From the NCBI GenBank assembly GCA_029245395.1, contig JAQWPL010000029.1, positions 186,001 to 250,000 of the forward strand: a stretch of 64,000 nucleotides of DNA, given 5' to 3'. Source of the DNA: Gammaproteobacteria bacterium. GTDB lineage: Bacteria; Pseudomonadota; Gammaproteobacteria; Pseudomonadales; Pseudohongiellaceae. Below, piece after piece: positions 37,445 through 47,634 of this stretch (position 1 is its first letter; each line of letters starts with the position of its first letter). The position numbers were made by a program, and so were the translations under genes. Under the pieces are notes generated by a model, which saw nothing but the letters and a program-made list of their open reading frames with translations, ran no database searches and was not told the origin of the DNA.

Positions 37445-38173
37445 CTACCTGATTTCCACCATCAGCTCGGCAGTAAATGCCCTGATTCGATTCGCATTCA
37501 CACCAATGTCACTACGGCCAATTCGTGACTTGCTGCGGATATCCAGAACCGTAGAATTCGCAGATTCCGCTTTCAGGCGAATCACAACATCATCCTTGAA
37601 GCCAAACCATGGAGTGGTATCTGTAGCTTCAATACGCCCATCCGCTTCGTTGGCATCCACCAAATCCCAGCCCATTTCACTCACAACATCCGTGGCGGCG
37701 GCAAAGACTTCCGAAGGTGACTGAACATAGACTCTGGACATTATGTCAGGATAAAACTGACGTTGTAGTACAGAAGTTTCACCCCCAAGATATTCTGGCG
37801 GATTTGGCGCGCTTGCCCGTAAGGGAACTACAGCTACAAACTGGGGAGGATTATTGATGTTGGTAGTGATGTCATGAATCGGTGGCACACTTGTTGCAAT
37901 TTGCTGTTGTCGGTAAGGCAGGTAAAAGGCAGCCAAACCTGCAAGTGCCGATAAGAATAAAACACCCAGTTGTGCACCGATAGGTCGCTGCCAGAGCAAA
38001 TAAAAAATAATTATGCCAACACTGGCGATACCACCAAAGGCACAATACCGCATGAGAGTGAAAGCCTGCCCCAATTCAAATGTGCCGCTTTGAAATCCGG
38101 CCCCAGCAAGATACAACAACAACAGTGACGCGAAGCCGACCAGGGAAATGATTGGAAAAATAACTTTGTTCAT
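37445..38173 (-). CDS. DUF1499 membrane protein
   Basis: This 242-residue protein has three N-terminal hydrophobic helices (about residues 5-25, 38-60 and 70-88). A soluble DUF1499 domain follows with PPQFVAVVPLRA, Y-P-D-I-M and DTTPWFGFKDDVVIRL near the end. The C-terminal part (VLDIRSKSRIGRSDIGVNANRIRAF) is the best-conserved stretch of the family. The function of DUF1499 is unknown. It is convergent with ribA and apparently monocistronic. Confidence 0.87.
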   Translation of the reverse strand: MNKVIFPIISLVGFASLLLLYLAGAGFQSGTFELGQAFTLMRYCAFGGIASVGIIIFYLLWQRPIGAQLGVLFLSALAGLAAFYLPYRQQQIATSVPPIHDITTNINNPPQFVAVVPLRASAPNPPEYLGGETSVLQRQFYPDIMSRVYVQSPSEVFAAATDVVSEMGWDLVDANEADGRIEATDTTPWFGFKDDVVIRLKAESANSTVLDIRSKSRIGRSDIGVNANRIRAFTAELMVEIR

Positions 38174-38320
38174 GGGATGCCTTTGATATGCTTAGCAAAA
38201 AGATCATAGCAGGACTTCAGGAGCAGGAGAATCTTTTTCCGTCTCAGGCATAATGACCTTTTCTCATGCTTGTTATAAAACCGACTGTTATCCTGCTTAA
38301 TAAACAGATTTTACATCCTT

Positions 38321-39091
38321 ATGCGAATTCCCCGACTCTATCTGAACCAGCCCCTTGCAAAAGACGATGAAACGACATTGGATGCTCGCTGCGTCCATTA
38401 CCTGAACAATGTCCTGAGAATGAAAGCAGGCATGAAGCTGGTGCTTTTCAACGGCTCCGGACTCGAATATCACGGCATCCTCAAAAAGCTTGGTAAAAAA
38501 GACGGACTGGTAGCCATTGATAAAGCAATCGATCCCGGCACAGAGTCTTCACTAAGGACGCTTCTGGCAATTGGGATTTCCCGCGGCGAGCGTATGGATT
38601 ATGTCATTCAGAAATCTACAGAGCTTGGCGTAAACAGTATCCAACCCTTGTATACCGAGTTCTGTGAAGTGAAACTGAATGTAAAACGTCTCGGGAAAAA
38701 ACACGAGCATTGGGAGCAGGTCAGCATCAGTGCCTGTGAACAATCTGGTCGAGTTGCGCCACCAGTAATTTTTCCTCCAATAGCTTTGCCTGACTGGCTT
38801 GATAGCACTTTGGATTATCAGGCACGAATTCTGTTAGACCAGAATAATAGCCATCATCTGAATCAGTCGGAAAAACCAAATTCAATTGTTTATCTGGCCG
38901 GACCAGAAGGCGGACTATCAGAAAAAGAAAAAGCCCTGGCGGTTAGCAAGGGCTTTTCTGGTTTTAGTCTTGGTCCAAGAACTCTTAGAACAGAGACTGC
39001 CCCGGTAGCAGCCTTAAGTGTGTTCCAGTATCTATGGGGCTACAAAGATGACCGGGATGCTGGGGTTGAAATGGATATTGCCAGGAATTAA
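38321..39091 (+). CDS. rsmE: 16S rRNA (uracil(1498)-N(3))-methyltransferase
   Basis: RsmE methylates U1498 of 16S rRNA. The 256-residue product starts with the PUA-like part (MRIPRLYLNQPLA, HYLNNVLRMKAGM). It ends with the SPOUT knot: YLAGPEGGLSEKE and FSLGPRTLRTETAPVAAL, the SAM-binding loop. Its stop codon directly abuts the stop of the convergent glnB gene. A perfect 9-bp inverted repeat inside the gene (38929-38957) is probably incidental. Confidence 0.97.
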   Translation: MRIPRLYLNQPLAKDDETTLDARCVHYLNNVLRMKAGMKLVLFNGSGLEYHGILKKLGKKDGLVAIDKAIDPGTESSLRTLLAIGISRGERMDYVIQKSTELGVNSIQPLYTEFCEVKLNVKRLGKKHEHWEQVSISACEQSGRVAPPVIFPPIALPDWLDSTLDYQARILLDQNNSHHLNQSEKPNSIVYLAGPEGGLSEKEKALAVSKGFSGFSLGPRTLRTETAPVAALSVFQYLWGYKDDRDAGVEMDIARN

Positions 39092-39808
<717 letters not shown>

Positions 39809-39819
<11 letters not shown>

Positions 39820-41326
39820 TCATCCCCGGTAGACGAAGCGTCACTGCTTCTGCCAGATGTTTTCTCTGGATTCTGTCCACACTATCCAGGTCTGCAATTG
39901 TACGGGCAACTTTCAAGACCCGGAAAAACCCCCTCGTAGACAGACCCAGTTTATTCATAGCCTGTTTCAGATACTCCTCATCAGCACTTTCAAGTTGACA
40001 GTTTTTCCTGATTTCTGACTGGCTAAGCATAGTGTTTGACTTAGATGATCTCGATAATTGCCGTACACGCGCTTCAGTGATTCTGGATCGGGCAGAGCTA
40101 CTTGTTTCGTTGGTATGACAATCGGATGCCATTAATTGTTCCTGTTCTTCTCTACGCAGCTGGGACACGTAGACATGTAAATCCATTCTGTCCAACAAAG
40201 GCCCGGAAAGTCGAGATTGGTACTGTTTTACCTTTTCCGGGCTACAGCGGCATTGCTTTTCAGTGCTGTTAAAAAAACCACAGGGGCAGGGATTCATCGC
40301 CGCAATCAATTGAAATCTGGCCGGCAGCTTGACGTGGTAATTGGCCCTGGAGATGGAAATAAACCCCGATTCAAGTGGCTCTCGCAGGACTTCCAGCACT
40401 TTAGGGCTGAATTCGGGAAGCTCATCCAGAAACAATACGCCATTATGGGCCAGCGAGATTTCGCCCACTTTCAAGGTGCTTCCTCCGCCCACCAGGGCTA
40501 CAGCCGATGAAGTATGGTGTGGCGCTCTGAAAGGAGGCAAACGCCAGTTTAGGTTATCAAAACAGGAAGAGGCCAGTGATTGTAATGCGGCGGTTTCCAG
40601 CGCGCTGGTTTCATCCATAGGCGGCAAAATTGAACATATTCTGCTCGCCAGCATGGTCTTGCCTGTACCGGGAGGGCCCACCATCAATAAGTTATGTCCA
40701 CCTGCAGCGGATATGATCAAAGCCCTGCGGGCCGTGTACTGGCCTACAACATCGCGTAAATCGACTTTAAAATCTGGCTGTGTCTCGCTGGCCGGTTTCA
40801 CAGCTGGCAGGTCGGTAATTCCCTGCAAATGGCTGATTACCTCCAGTAAATGACGGCAAGAGTGGCTATTTGCGTCTCTGAGCAAGCTGGCCTCGTGGCA
40901 GTTTGCCTCAGGTATGATGATGTCTCGTCCAGACTGCTGTGCAGCCATCACTCCTGGTAGCGCGGCTGAGACTGGCCTTACCTCGCCTGACAAAGCAAGC
41001 TCACCCAGAAATTCAGTTTGAGCAAGTTTTTCTACAGGGGCCTGACCTGAAGCCGCCAAAATGCCTATAGCAATTGCCAGGTCAAAACGCCCTCCACTCT
41101 TTGGCAGGTCTGCCGGAGCCAGATTGATGGTAATGCGCTTATCGGGAAAATCCAGATGAGAGTTGATCAACGCACTTCTGACCCTTTCTTTGCTTTCCTT
41201 AACGGCTGTTTCTGGCAAGCCAACGATAGTAAATGCTGGCAGGCCGTTAGATAGATGGGCCTCAACATTGACCAGAGGTGCTTGTACTCCAATATTGGCC
41301 CGGGTGAAAGCAACTGCTAGTGACAT
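39809..41326 (-). CDS. comM: YifB/ComM family Mg-chelatase-like AAA+ ATPase
   Basis: This 505-residue protein has an N-terminal Lon-protease-like domain (residues 1-170, with FTIVGLPETAVKESKERVRSAL). The AAA+ Mg-chelatase core has Walker A VGPPGTGKTMLASR, the Walker B region GVLFLDELPEFSP and AAMNPCPCGF. A C-terminal domain holds STRGFFRVLKVARTIADLD. In naturally competent species ComM is a helicase that promotes branch migration during transformation; in others the role is unknown. Both names are used for this family. Confidence 0.95.
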
Positions 41327-41505
41327 ATCCCAATCCCTGAGAACTTGATTTTTTCCTGCCTGGCCCTGGTCAGAAAATTTGTGCCTGCATTCGCCTATTT
41401 ATTAATAGTGCAGAAATGGCATATTCGCCACTATTCATGGTTATCTTTTGAGAGGAGGACGCCGGCACATATTAGAATGCTGAAACCGGTCTCTGTGCGT
41501 GGGTA

Positions 41506-41949
41506 TTACTGCACTGCAGAAAGGATAAAGTCGACCGTTGCCTGAAGGTCTTCATCGGAACAAGCCATACACAAGCCCTTGGCTGGCATGAGATTATTAT
41601 TGAAGCCATCGATGGAATTCTGATACAGGATCTCAAGACCCTTATCTATCCTAGGCTGCCAGGCAACTGCATCACCCATTATTGGCGAATTATTGACGCC
41701 AGTGCCATGACAGGCAATGCAATAGGTATTGTAGATTTGCTGTGGATCCTGCTGCCCGCCACCACTGCCTGCCACTGCCACGGTGGCATCCCCAGCGCAG
41801 GAGTCGCCGATCAGACACACAGAGCCAACTGGTGCAATGCGATTAATAAGGTCATCAGATGACGCCGCAAAAGCTATTCCGGAAATAACCAAAACAAGTA
41901 GTGTGAATAGCCCTTTCAATGGCAATCCTGATCGAAAATGTTGACTCAC
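41506..41949 (-). CDS. Cytochrome c5-like monohaem protein
   Basis: The best start is GTG at 41949, preceded by AGGA at a good distance. It gives a 147-residue product with a Sec signal (LFTLLVLVISGIAFA). A single haem motif CIACH follows IYNTY, and GLCMACSDEDLQATVDFIL at the C-terminus is the hallmark of cytochrome c5. A Gly/Gln linker precedes the haem domain. It is periplasmic and probably feeds electrons to terminal oxidases. Its neighbours are not respiratory genes. Confidence 0.92.
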   Translation of the reverse strand: MSQHFRSGLPLKGLFTLLVLVISGIAFAASSDDLINRIAPVGSVCLIGDSCAGDATVAVAGSGGGQQDPQQIYNTYCIACHGTGVNNSPIMGDAVAWQPRIDKGLEILYQNSIDGFNNNLMPAKGLCMACSDEDLQATVDFILSAVQ

Positions 41950-42096
41950 TGTTATTCCTCGTAAGTTGACTGAATGTCTGACTATCACCAAACCATGTAA
42001 AACATGGCCTGGCAGGGTAATTTGAGGCGGGAATTATACCCGTATTCAGGGAAATTCGGAACTTGCACAACGGCCCCGAATTCATTGGTGCGGTGA

Positions 42097-43542
42097 CTAC
42101 TCTATGCTGAAACTAATGGCTGTGCCGTTGAAATAAATATCTGAAGGCTCGCTGTCAAGTGAATACCCCACATAGAAACTGATCGCCAGATTAGTCACCC
42201 CGAAACTTTCCCCTTTCAGGTTACTAATCAAGGTAAAAGGTTCTTCAGGCTGCAGATTGTCGGTGTGACTGAAAGCGGGAATGTTGGCAAGCTTGGATAT
42301 CTTGGTGTACTTACCTGAATCATTTCTCGCAAGGATCTGGCCACTGTCCAATAAAGCAACCACATAAAATGTTGCTCCTTCTCCCACATGAGTTAGGTCC
42401 GGCTGAATACTGGCGGTCACATCAATGGCTTCAGAGGGCAGGAAGCTGCTTTTGTAGGCGATGCCATCAGATGTGGCACCGCCATGGAAAATACTTTTGC
42501 TAATCTGGCCTGACGCAGAGCGCGCATCTGTAAGAATTGGCAATGCGTTATCCGAAATACTGATTTTATAACCGCCAGTATTACCGTTACATTTAAAGGG
42601 CGTGTCATAGGTATTGGCAAGAATCAAATATTCTCCTGCAGGAAAAGTTGAATTGATCAGGGCATCACAATTGCCTGTAGAGTCATCATCAAAATCCACA
42701 CCATTGAGCTTATCGTCAGTGACTATCAGCACGGAATCCAATACAGCTGACTCCATAATGATACTCAGTGTGGTTTCCTCTTCCAGTATAAGTCTGTACG
42801 TGTCTACAAAACTGGTATCTTGCCCCCCGGCATAAAGTTCAAGTACGGCACAGTCGCCTTCTTCCAGGGCATTATCCACTACCGTATTAATGCTTAAATC
42901 GGAAATTTCACAGTCGCCCGGCCCGCCATAAAGAGCATTGGCGCCAGTAATATCATCTGTCTGCAGAGCATCAATATCACCAATGGAGGAAGCCATCATC
43001 GCCGGTGCAGAATTTTCATGCCCCAGGCCTACTGAATGGCCAAGTTCATGTAAAGCGACACGACGGAAGTCGACTTCTGATCTGCGTGGACCGGTATAGA
43101 TATCCCAGTCAAAACTATTGTTGAAGACGATATCGGTCTGATCAACCAGGGCAAATCCCAGATTACCAGGGAGCGCAATTGAGAGAGTTATAGCCAGAAC
43201 GCGCAGACCATAGGCATTCCCACAAACATCGTCGGTAAAATCAGCCCCATTTAAACCGTCGCCCCCTCCGTCAGGAAACCCCTCATTACTGTCGTTGGCA
43301 TTAAACCCTGAGCAGGGGTCTACATAAGAGGGGTTCAACAGGAAATTAAAATCAGTTTGGTCTGTCCACTGGGCCATGGAATCTTCAAACGCCTCGTTCC
43401 AGGTAACTCCGGAAGGCGCGGCACCAGGTATATCCACAAAGAACGTTGTCTCTCCCTCAGGCCATCTGTTCCCGTCCAGGTTAAAGGACCAGGCTGTGAA
43501 AGAAAGGCATAGAATAGCCAGGGCTAATACAGGACGGCGCAA
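42097..43542 (-). CDS. Secreted matrixin-type zinc metalloprotease with C-terminal PPC-like domain
   Basis: This 481-residue protein has a short Sec signal (residues 1-19). The catalytic domain has the metzincin zinc motif HELGHSVGLGHE (His165, 169, 175) and a Met-turn AMMASS, as in matrixins (M10). From about residue 215 a beta-rich segment (AVLELYAGG, DTYRLILEEETTLSI, FPAGEYLILANTYDTPF) resembles the pre-peptidase C-terminal domain common in enzymes exported by type II secretion. The last 140 residues look like a further beta domain. It is translated 3 bp after the upstream 200-residue partner. It is a plausible substrate of the type II secretion system encoded at the end of the window (inference). 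Confidence 0.9.
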   Translation of the reverse strand: MRRPVLALAILCLSFTAWSFNLDGNRWPEGETTFFVDIPGAAPSGVTWNEAFEDSMAQWTDQTDFNFLLNPSYVDPCSGFNANDSNEGFPDGGGDGLNGADFTDDVCGNAYGLRVLAITLSIALPGNLGFALVDQTDIVFNNSFDWDIYTGPRRSEVDFRRVALHELGHSVGLGHENSAPAMMASSIGDIDALQTDDITGANALYGGPGDCEISDLSINTVVDNALEEGDCAVLELYAGGQDTSFVDTYRLILEEETTLSIIMESAVLDSVLIVTDDKLNGVDFDDDSTGNCDALINSTFPAGEYLILANTYDTPFKCNGNTGGYKISISDNALPILTDARSASGQISKSIFHGGATSDGIAYKSSFLPSEAIDVTASIQPDLTHVGEGATFYVVALLDSGQILARNDSGKYTKISKLANIPAFSHTDNLQPEEPFTLISNLKGESFGVTNLAISFYVGYSLDSEPSDIYFNGTAISFSIE

Positions 43543-43545
43543 GAT

Positions 43546-44148
43546 TTAATCCCCTATCAATATCGCGTCGACTGCATCTCGCAATTCTGTTGGCGTTGCC
43601 GGAGTAAATGATAATTCTGTAACAAGCTGGTTGCTGAATTTCATATTACGCAGCTTAGTGGCTAGCGCGGCGTTTTTGTTGTCTGTGATTTCCAGCAATT
43701 CCAGCCGGATATCGGTCTCCAGGCTTTCATTGCCCTTTGCGTCGGTCACAATCCTGAAATGTCCCTGTGACCAGCCAAGCAGAGGGTTAACAGAATCATT
43801 GGACGTATTTTCAATAAAATAAAAGCCCTTCTCCCCTTCAAATGGAATATCCTGGCCTGAAACCCGAATAGCTTTTCCGTCTATTTCGCCGCCAAGAAAA
43901 TCCAGCTCAAGGTATTCTCCAGGGTCATCCCCTTTCAAAACGTCATGAACTCCCAGGACTACGCGAGTATAAACAAGCTCCTCTGAAGTGAATGGGGCCA
44001 CAGAAATAACTTCGCCCTCCAGAATAAGTTCGGACAGCTCGACCATCTCTTCAAAGGTAAATTTCTGAATAGTTGTTGCTGCGGCACTAATAATAACGCT
44101 GCCTATCAACACAACAACAAAATTTTTAATTAATTGTTTTGTTTTCAT
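43546..44148 (-). CDS. Secreted partner of the matrixin protease, function unknown
   Basis: The 200-residue product begins with a Sec signal (FVVVLIGSVIISAAA). The mature domain starts FTFEEMVELSELILEGEVIS, continues with YTRVVLGVHDVLKG and DIPFEGEKGFYFIEN, and ends in a helical segment. This pattern of a beta-rich domain with a G-E-V-x-S opening is found in proteins encoded just before matrixins. It might be an inhibitor, chaperone or co-secreted factor; no motif proves it. The protease gene follows after 3 bp, so translation is probably coupled. Confidence 0.72.
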   Translation of the reverse strand: MKTKQLIKNFVVVLIGSVIISAAATTIQKFTFEEMVELSELILEGEVISVAPFTSEELVYTRVVLGVHDVLKGDDPGEYLELDFLGGEIDGKAIRVSGQDIPFEGEKGFYFIENTSNDSVNPLLGWSQGHFRIVTDAKGNESLETDIRLELLEITDNKNAALATKLRNMKFSNQLVTELSFTPATPTELRDAVDAILIGD

Positions 44149-44199
44149 TTATATTTTGCCAAGTAAATAGTTAGCAGCTTTGAGTTATATTTGAAATTT

Positions 44200-45285
44200 T
44201 TATTCAGTCAGATTTCTGTAACTTCCATCCCTGACTGCATGCCACCAGCTTTCATTCTCCAGATACCAGCCCACTGTTTTTATCAGCCCGTCTCTAAATT
44301 CATGTTCAGGCCGGTATCCCAATTCCCTGGTGATTTTCCCTGCGTTGATGGCATACCGCACATCATGGCCCAAGCGATCTGTAACAAACGTTATCAAGTT
44401 TCCGCTTAACCCCCCCTTACTGACTGGAGATTCGGGATATTTTTCAGACAATACACCGTCTTGTTTAAAAAGTGTGTCGACAATCTCACATAATAATTTT
44501 ACCGTGTCTATATTGGCCCATTCATTATTTCCACCAATGTTATATGTCTCTCCAGGATTGCCCTGATCCAGGATTAATGCGATTCCTCGACTATGGTCAT
44601 CAACGTGCAACCAATCGCGGATTTGCTGACCATCTCCATAAATTGGCAGCGGTTCCCCTGTGAGAATATTGAGCAAACAAAGAGGCAGCAGTTTTTCAGG
44701 AAACTGGTAAGGGCCATAATTATTCGAACAGTTGCTGGTAGTTACTGGCAGGCCATAGGTATGGAAACAGGCCCTGACCAGATGATCGGATGCTGCCTTG
44801 CTCGCTGCATAAGGTGAATTCGGGGCATAGGGGGTTGTTTCAGTAAAAGGCCGGTCTTTAGGGCCCAGACTGCCATAGACCTCATCGGTGGACACATGAT
44901 GAAAACGCTTTTCTTCGAGCTTTCCGGATTTCTCCCAGACACTCCTGGCTACCTGCAAAAGTCTGTGAGTGCCGACGATGTTTGCCTGAATAAAAGCGTC
45001 AGGGCCGGATATAGATCTGTCTACATGACTTTCAGCAGCAAAATGCACGATAGTATCAATAGCATTTTCTTCAAGTAAGCGTTCCACCAGTATCTGGTCA
45101 CAGATGTCTCCATGAACAAATTGTAACCGGGGGTTTTCCCTGACACTTGTCAGGTTATTCAGGTTGCCAGCATAAGTCAGCGCATCAAGCACAACGAGAT
45201 TTAACTCCTGGTGCGTTGAAAGCATGGTGTGAACAAAATTGGCGCCTATAAAACCTGCGCCGCCTGTAATGAGCAAATTATTCAT
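44200..45285 (-). CDS. rfbB: dTDP-glucose 4,6-dehydratase
   Basis: This is the second step of dTDP-L-rhamnose synthesis. The 361-residue product is an extended short-chain dehydrogenase with NAD motif GGAGFIGANFVH, the STDEVYG strand and the catalytic YAASKAASDH. The sugar-binding NNYGPYQFPEKLLPL and DWLHVDDHSRGI follow. It is the last gene of the rfbA-C-D-B run and is separated from rfbD by 3 bp. Confidence 0.97.
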   Translation of the reverse strand: MNNLLITGGAGFIGANFVHTMLSTHQELNLVVLDALTYAGNLNNLTSVRENPRLQFVHGDICDQILVERLLEENAIDTIVHFAAESHVDRSISGPDAFIQANIVGTHRLLQVARSVWEKSGKLEEKRFHHVSTDEVYGSLGPKDRPFTETTPYAPNSPYAASKAASDHLVRACFHTYGLPVTTSNCSNNYGPYQFPEKLLPLCLLNILTGEPLPIYGDGQQIRDWLHVDDHSRGIALILDQGNPGETYNIGGNNEWANIDTVKLLCEIVDTLFKQDGVLSEKYPESPVSKGGLSGNLITFVTDRLGHDVRYAINAGKITRELGYRPEHEFRDGLIKTVGWYLENESWWHAVRDGSYRNLTE

Positions 45286-45288
45286 TGC

Positions 45289-46173
45289 TTACTGAGTTTC
45301 CTTGAGTTTTTCCAATACTTTTCGCAGCGGCTCCTGCCAGGGAGTCGTTCTAATACCAAGTACAGCCTCTGTTGCCGACGAATCAAGTGCTGAATAAAAA
45401 GGTCGTCTGGCAGCAGGAGTCGGATAGCCAGAAGTAGGCACAGGCTTTATCGGGATTTCCCTGTCAAGGATGCCTAATTCCAGACCTTGAGACTGAATTT
45501 CACGGGCAAAATCATACCATGTGATCACCCCCTGATCCGACCAGTGATAGACACCATTAGCAGTGTCCTCCATGACAAAACGCCAGATTACGTTAGCAAG
45601 ACCCACAGCTGAAGTCGGTGAACCAAACTGATCATTGACTACAACAAGCTCTTCTCTGGTATTCAATAATCCAATCATGGTAGTGACGAAATTTCGACCC
45701 ATTGCTGAATACAACCAGGACGTACGCAGAATGATGCTGTGTACATTGTCAGCTGCCAATAACGCAGACTCACCTGCCAGTTTGCTTCTGCCGTAAACAG
45801 ATACAGGCAAAGGGGCGGCATCTGGCTTGTAAGGCTGTTTTTGATGTTCACTGAATACAAAATCTGTAGAGAGATGGATAATTCTGGTATCAAGGGAAAC
45901 CGTTGCTGCAAGATGCTCTACAGCAGTGGCATTGATTTCAAAAGCTTGCTTTTCTTCAGCTTCAGCTTTGTCCACCTGGGTATAGGCCGCTGTATTTATA
46001 ATGACTGCCGGGGCATATTCCTGAACAGCCTGTGAAACTGCCAGGCGATCAGTAAGATCCAGATCCGCCCTGGAAAGGGCCTTGAGATGCATAGAAACAG
46101 GGACTGTGTTTTTAACCAGATTACCCAACTGGCCCGATGCTCCAAGCAACAGGACTCTTTTCATGCCCATCAT
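45289..46173 (-). CDS. rfbD: dTDP-4-dehydrorhamnose reductase
   Basis: This is the last step of dTDP-L-rhamnose synthesis. From the ATG at 46173, which overlaps the rfbC stop as ATGA, the product is 294 residues; other ATGs at 46170 and 46164 are close by. It has the NAD(P) motif LLGASGQLGNLV, STDFVFSEHQ, the catalytic YGRSKLAGE and TSWLYSAMGRNFV. All are characteristic of RmlD. Confidence 0.96.
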   Translation of the reverse strand: MMGMKRVLLLGASGQLGNLVKNTVPVSMHLKALSRADLDLTDRLAVSQAVQEYAPAVIINTAAYTQVDKAEAEEKQAFEINATAVEHLAATVSLDTRIIHLSTDFVFSEHQKQPYKPDAAPLPVSVYGRSKLAGESALLAADNVHSIILRTSWLYSAMGRNFVTTMIGLLNTREELVVVNDQFGSPTSAVGLANVIWRFVMEDTANGVYHWSDQGVITWYDFAREIQSQGLELGILDREIPIKPVPTSGYPTPAARRPFYSALDSSATEAVLGIRTTPWQEPLRKVLEKLKETQ

Positions 46174-46721
46174 GCCCAGGGGTAAGTCTCGCATGCAGAT
46201 AGAGGGACGGCGCTTTCATCTTTCTCAGACAAAATCACGCCATCTTCATCTATGGGCCAATCAATGCCTATATCCGGATCATTCCAGAGTAAGCTGCGTT
46301 CGAATTCAGCCGCATAATAATCGGTACACTTGTACGTGATCTCGGCAGTTTCTGAGGTGACATAAAACCCATGGGCAAATCCTGGCGGAACCCAGAGCCC
46401 GATTTTGCTTTCAGAGGACAAGGTAATCCCTAACCATTTCCCAAAGGTGGGAGATTTTTCCCTTAGATCTACCACAACATCAAAAATCTCTCCTTGTAAT
46501 ACTCTGACATACTTACCTTGCGGCTGCTTGATCTGGTAATGCAGGCCTCGCAGTGTTCCTTTGACTGATTTACTCTGGTTATCCTGGACGAATTCTACTT
46601 TCCCTGGCACACCGTGAAACCATTCCTTGCGCCAGGTTTCCATAAAAAACCCACGATGGTCACCATGCACATCAGGTTCAATAACAAGTACATCCGGGAT
46701 GGATGTCGGATTAATATTCAT
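46170..46721 (-). CDS. rfbC: dTDP-4-dehydrorhamnose 3,5-epimerase
   Basis: The 183-residue cupin-fold epimerase acts between RfbB and RfbD. Diagnostic strings are DVHGDHRGFFMETW, QDNQSKSVKGTLRGLHYQ (active His), QGEIFDVVVDLR and LWVPPGFAHGFYV. It lies 6 bp after rfbA and overlaps rfbD. Confidence 0.97.
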   Translation of the reverse strand: MNINPTSIPDVLVIEPDVHGDHRGFFMETWRKEWFHGVPGKVEFVQDNQSKSVKGTLRGLHYQIKQPQGKYVRVLQGEIFDVVVDLREKSPTFGKWLGITLSSESKIGLWVPPGFAHGFYVTSETAEITYKCTDYYAAEFERSLLWNDPDIGIDWPIDEDGVILSEKDESAVPLSACETYPWA

Positions 46722-46727
46722 CGGGTT

Positions 46728-47600
46728 TCAAGACTCGAGAAGCCGTAATAAATAGCTGCCATAGCCGCTTTTCTCCAACGGCATGGCCAATGCAGTTAAT
46801 TGATCAGCAGAGATATAGCCTTTTTGATAGACAATTTCCTCAATACAGGCAATCTTAAGGCCCTGTCTTTCTTCAAGCACACGGATAAAATTGGCTGCAT
46901 CAAGTAATGAGCCTACTGTTCCTGTATCAAGCCAAGCTGTTCCCCGGTCCAGTAATTCCACATTCAATTGACCATTTGATAGATAGGCCGCATTGACATC
47001 AGTTATTTCCAATTCTCCCCTGGGAGAAGGTACAACTGATTTCGCAATATCAATTACGGTGTTGTCATACATGTATAAACCGGTGACAGCAAAATTTGAT
47101 TGAGGGTTTTCAGGCTTCTCTTCGAGCTGCTTTGCCTTTCCTTTATCATCAAAGGTTACTACCCCGTAACGTTCGGGATCGGTGACGTAATAGGCAAAAA
47201 TTGTAGCGCCTTCTTTTTGTGCTATAGCGGTAGTTAACTGGCCTTCAATATCACTGCCATAAAAGATATTGTCCCCCAGAACCAGGCAAACATGGCTGTT
47301 CCCGATAAACTCCTCACCAATGATGAAGGCCTGGGCCAATCCTTCAGGGCTTGGTTGTTCTGCATAAGAGATGTTTATTCCCCATTGGGAACCATCTTTG
47401 AGAAGTTGTTTAAAGCTTTCAGCATCTTCCGGCGTTGTGATGATCAATATATCCACAATGCCGCTTTGAATTAAAGTAGCTAATGGGTAATAAATCATCG
47501 GTTTGTCGTAAATAGGAAGTAGCTGTTTGCTGACCTGATGAGTTACAGGGTGCAATCTTGTACCGGCGCCCCCGGCTAGAATGATTCCTTTTGTAGTCAT
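46728..47600 (-). CDS. rfbA: Glucose-1-phosphate thymidylyltransferase
   Basis: RfbA makes dTDP-glucose, the entry step to dTDP-rhamnose. The 290-residue product has the nucleotidyltransferase motif [41 protein letters not shown] and the [10 protein letters not shown] segment. It is the first gene of the four-gene dTDP-rhamnose set and follows the epimerase-like gene by 34 bp. Confidence 0.97.
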   Translation of the reverse strand: MTTKGIILAGGAGTRLHPVTHQVSKQLLPIYDKPMIYYPLATLIQSGIVDILIITTPEDAESFKQLLKDGSQWGINISYAEQPSPEGLAQAFIIGEEFIGNSHVCLVLGDNIFYGSDIEGQLTTAIAQKEGATIFAYYVTDPERYGVVTFDDKGKAKQLEEKPENPQSNFAVTGLYMYDNTVIDIAKSVVPSPRGELEITDVNAAYLSNGQLNVELLDRGTAWLDTGTVGSLLDAANFIRVLEERQGLKIACIEEIVYQKGYISADQLTALAMPLEKSGYGSYLLRLLES

Positions 47601-47634
47601 AGCGTATTTATAAAGAGGTTATCGTTGAGAAGTA

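Noticed and set aside
38929-38957. Perfect 9-bp inverted repeat (aaaagccct/agggctttt) that looks like a terminator
   Set aside because: It lies inside the rsmE coding region, encoding conserved SPOUT-domain residues, with no adequate T-run; taken as coding sequence.
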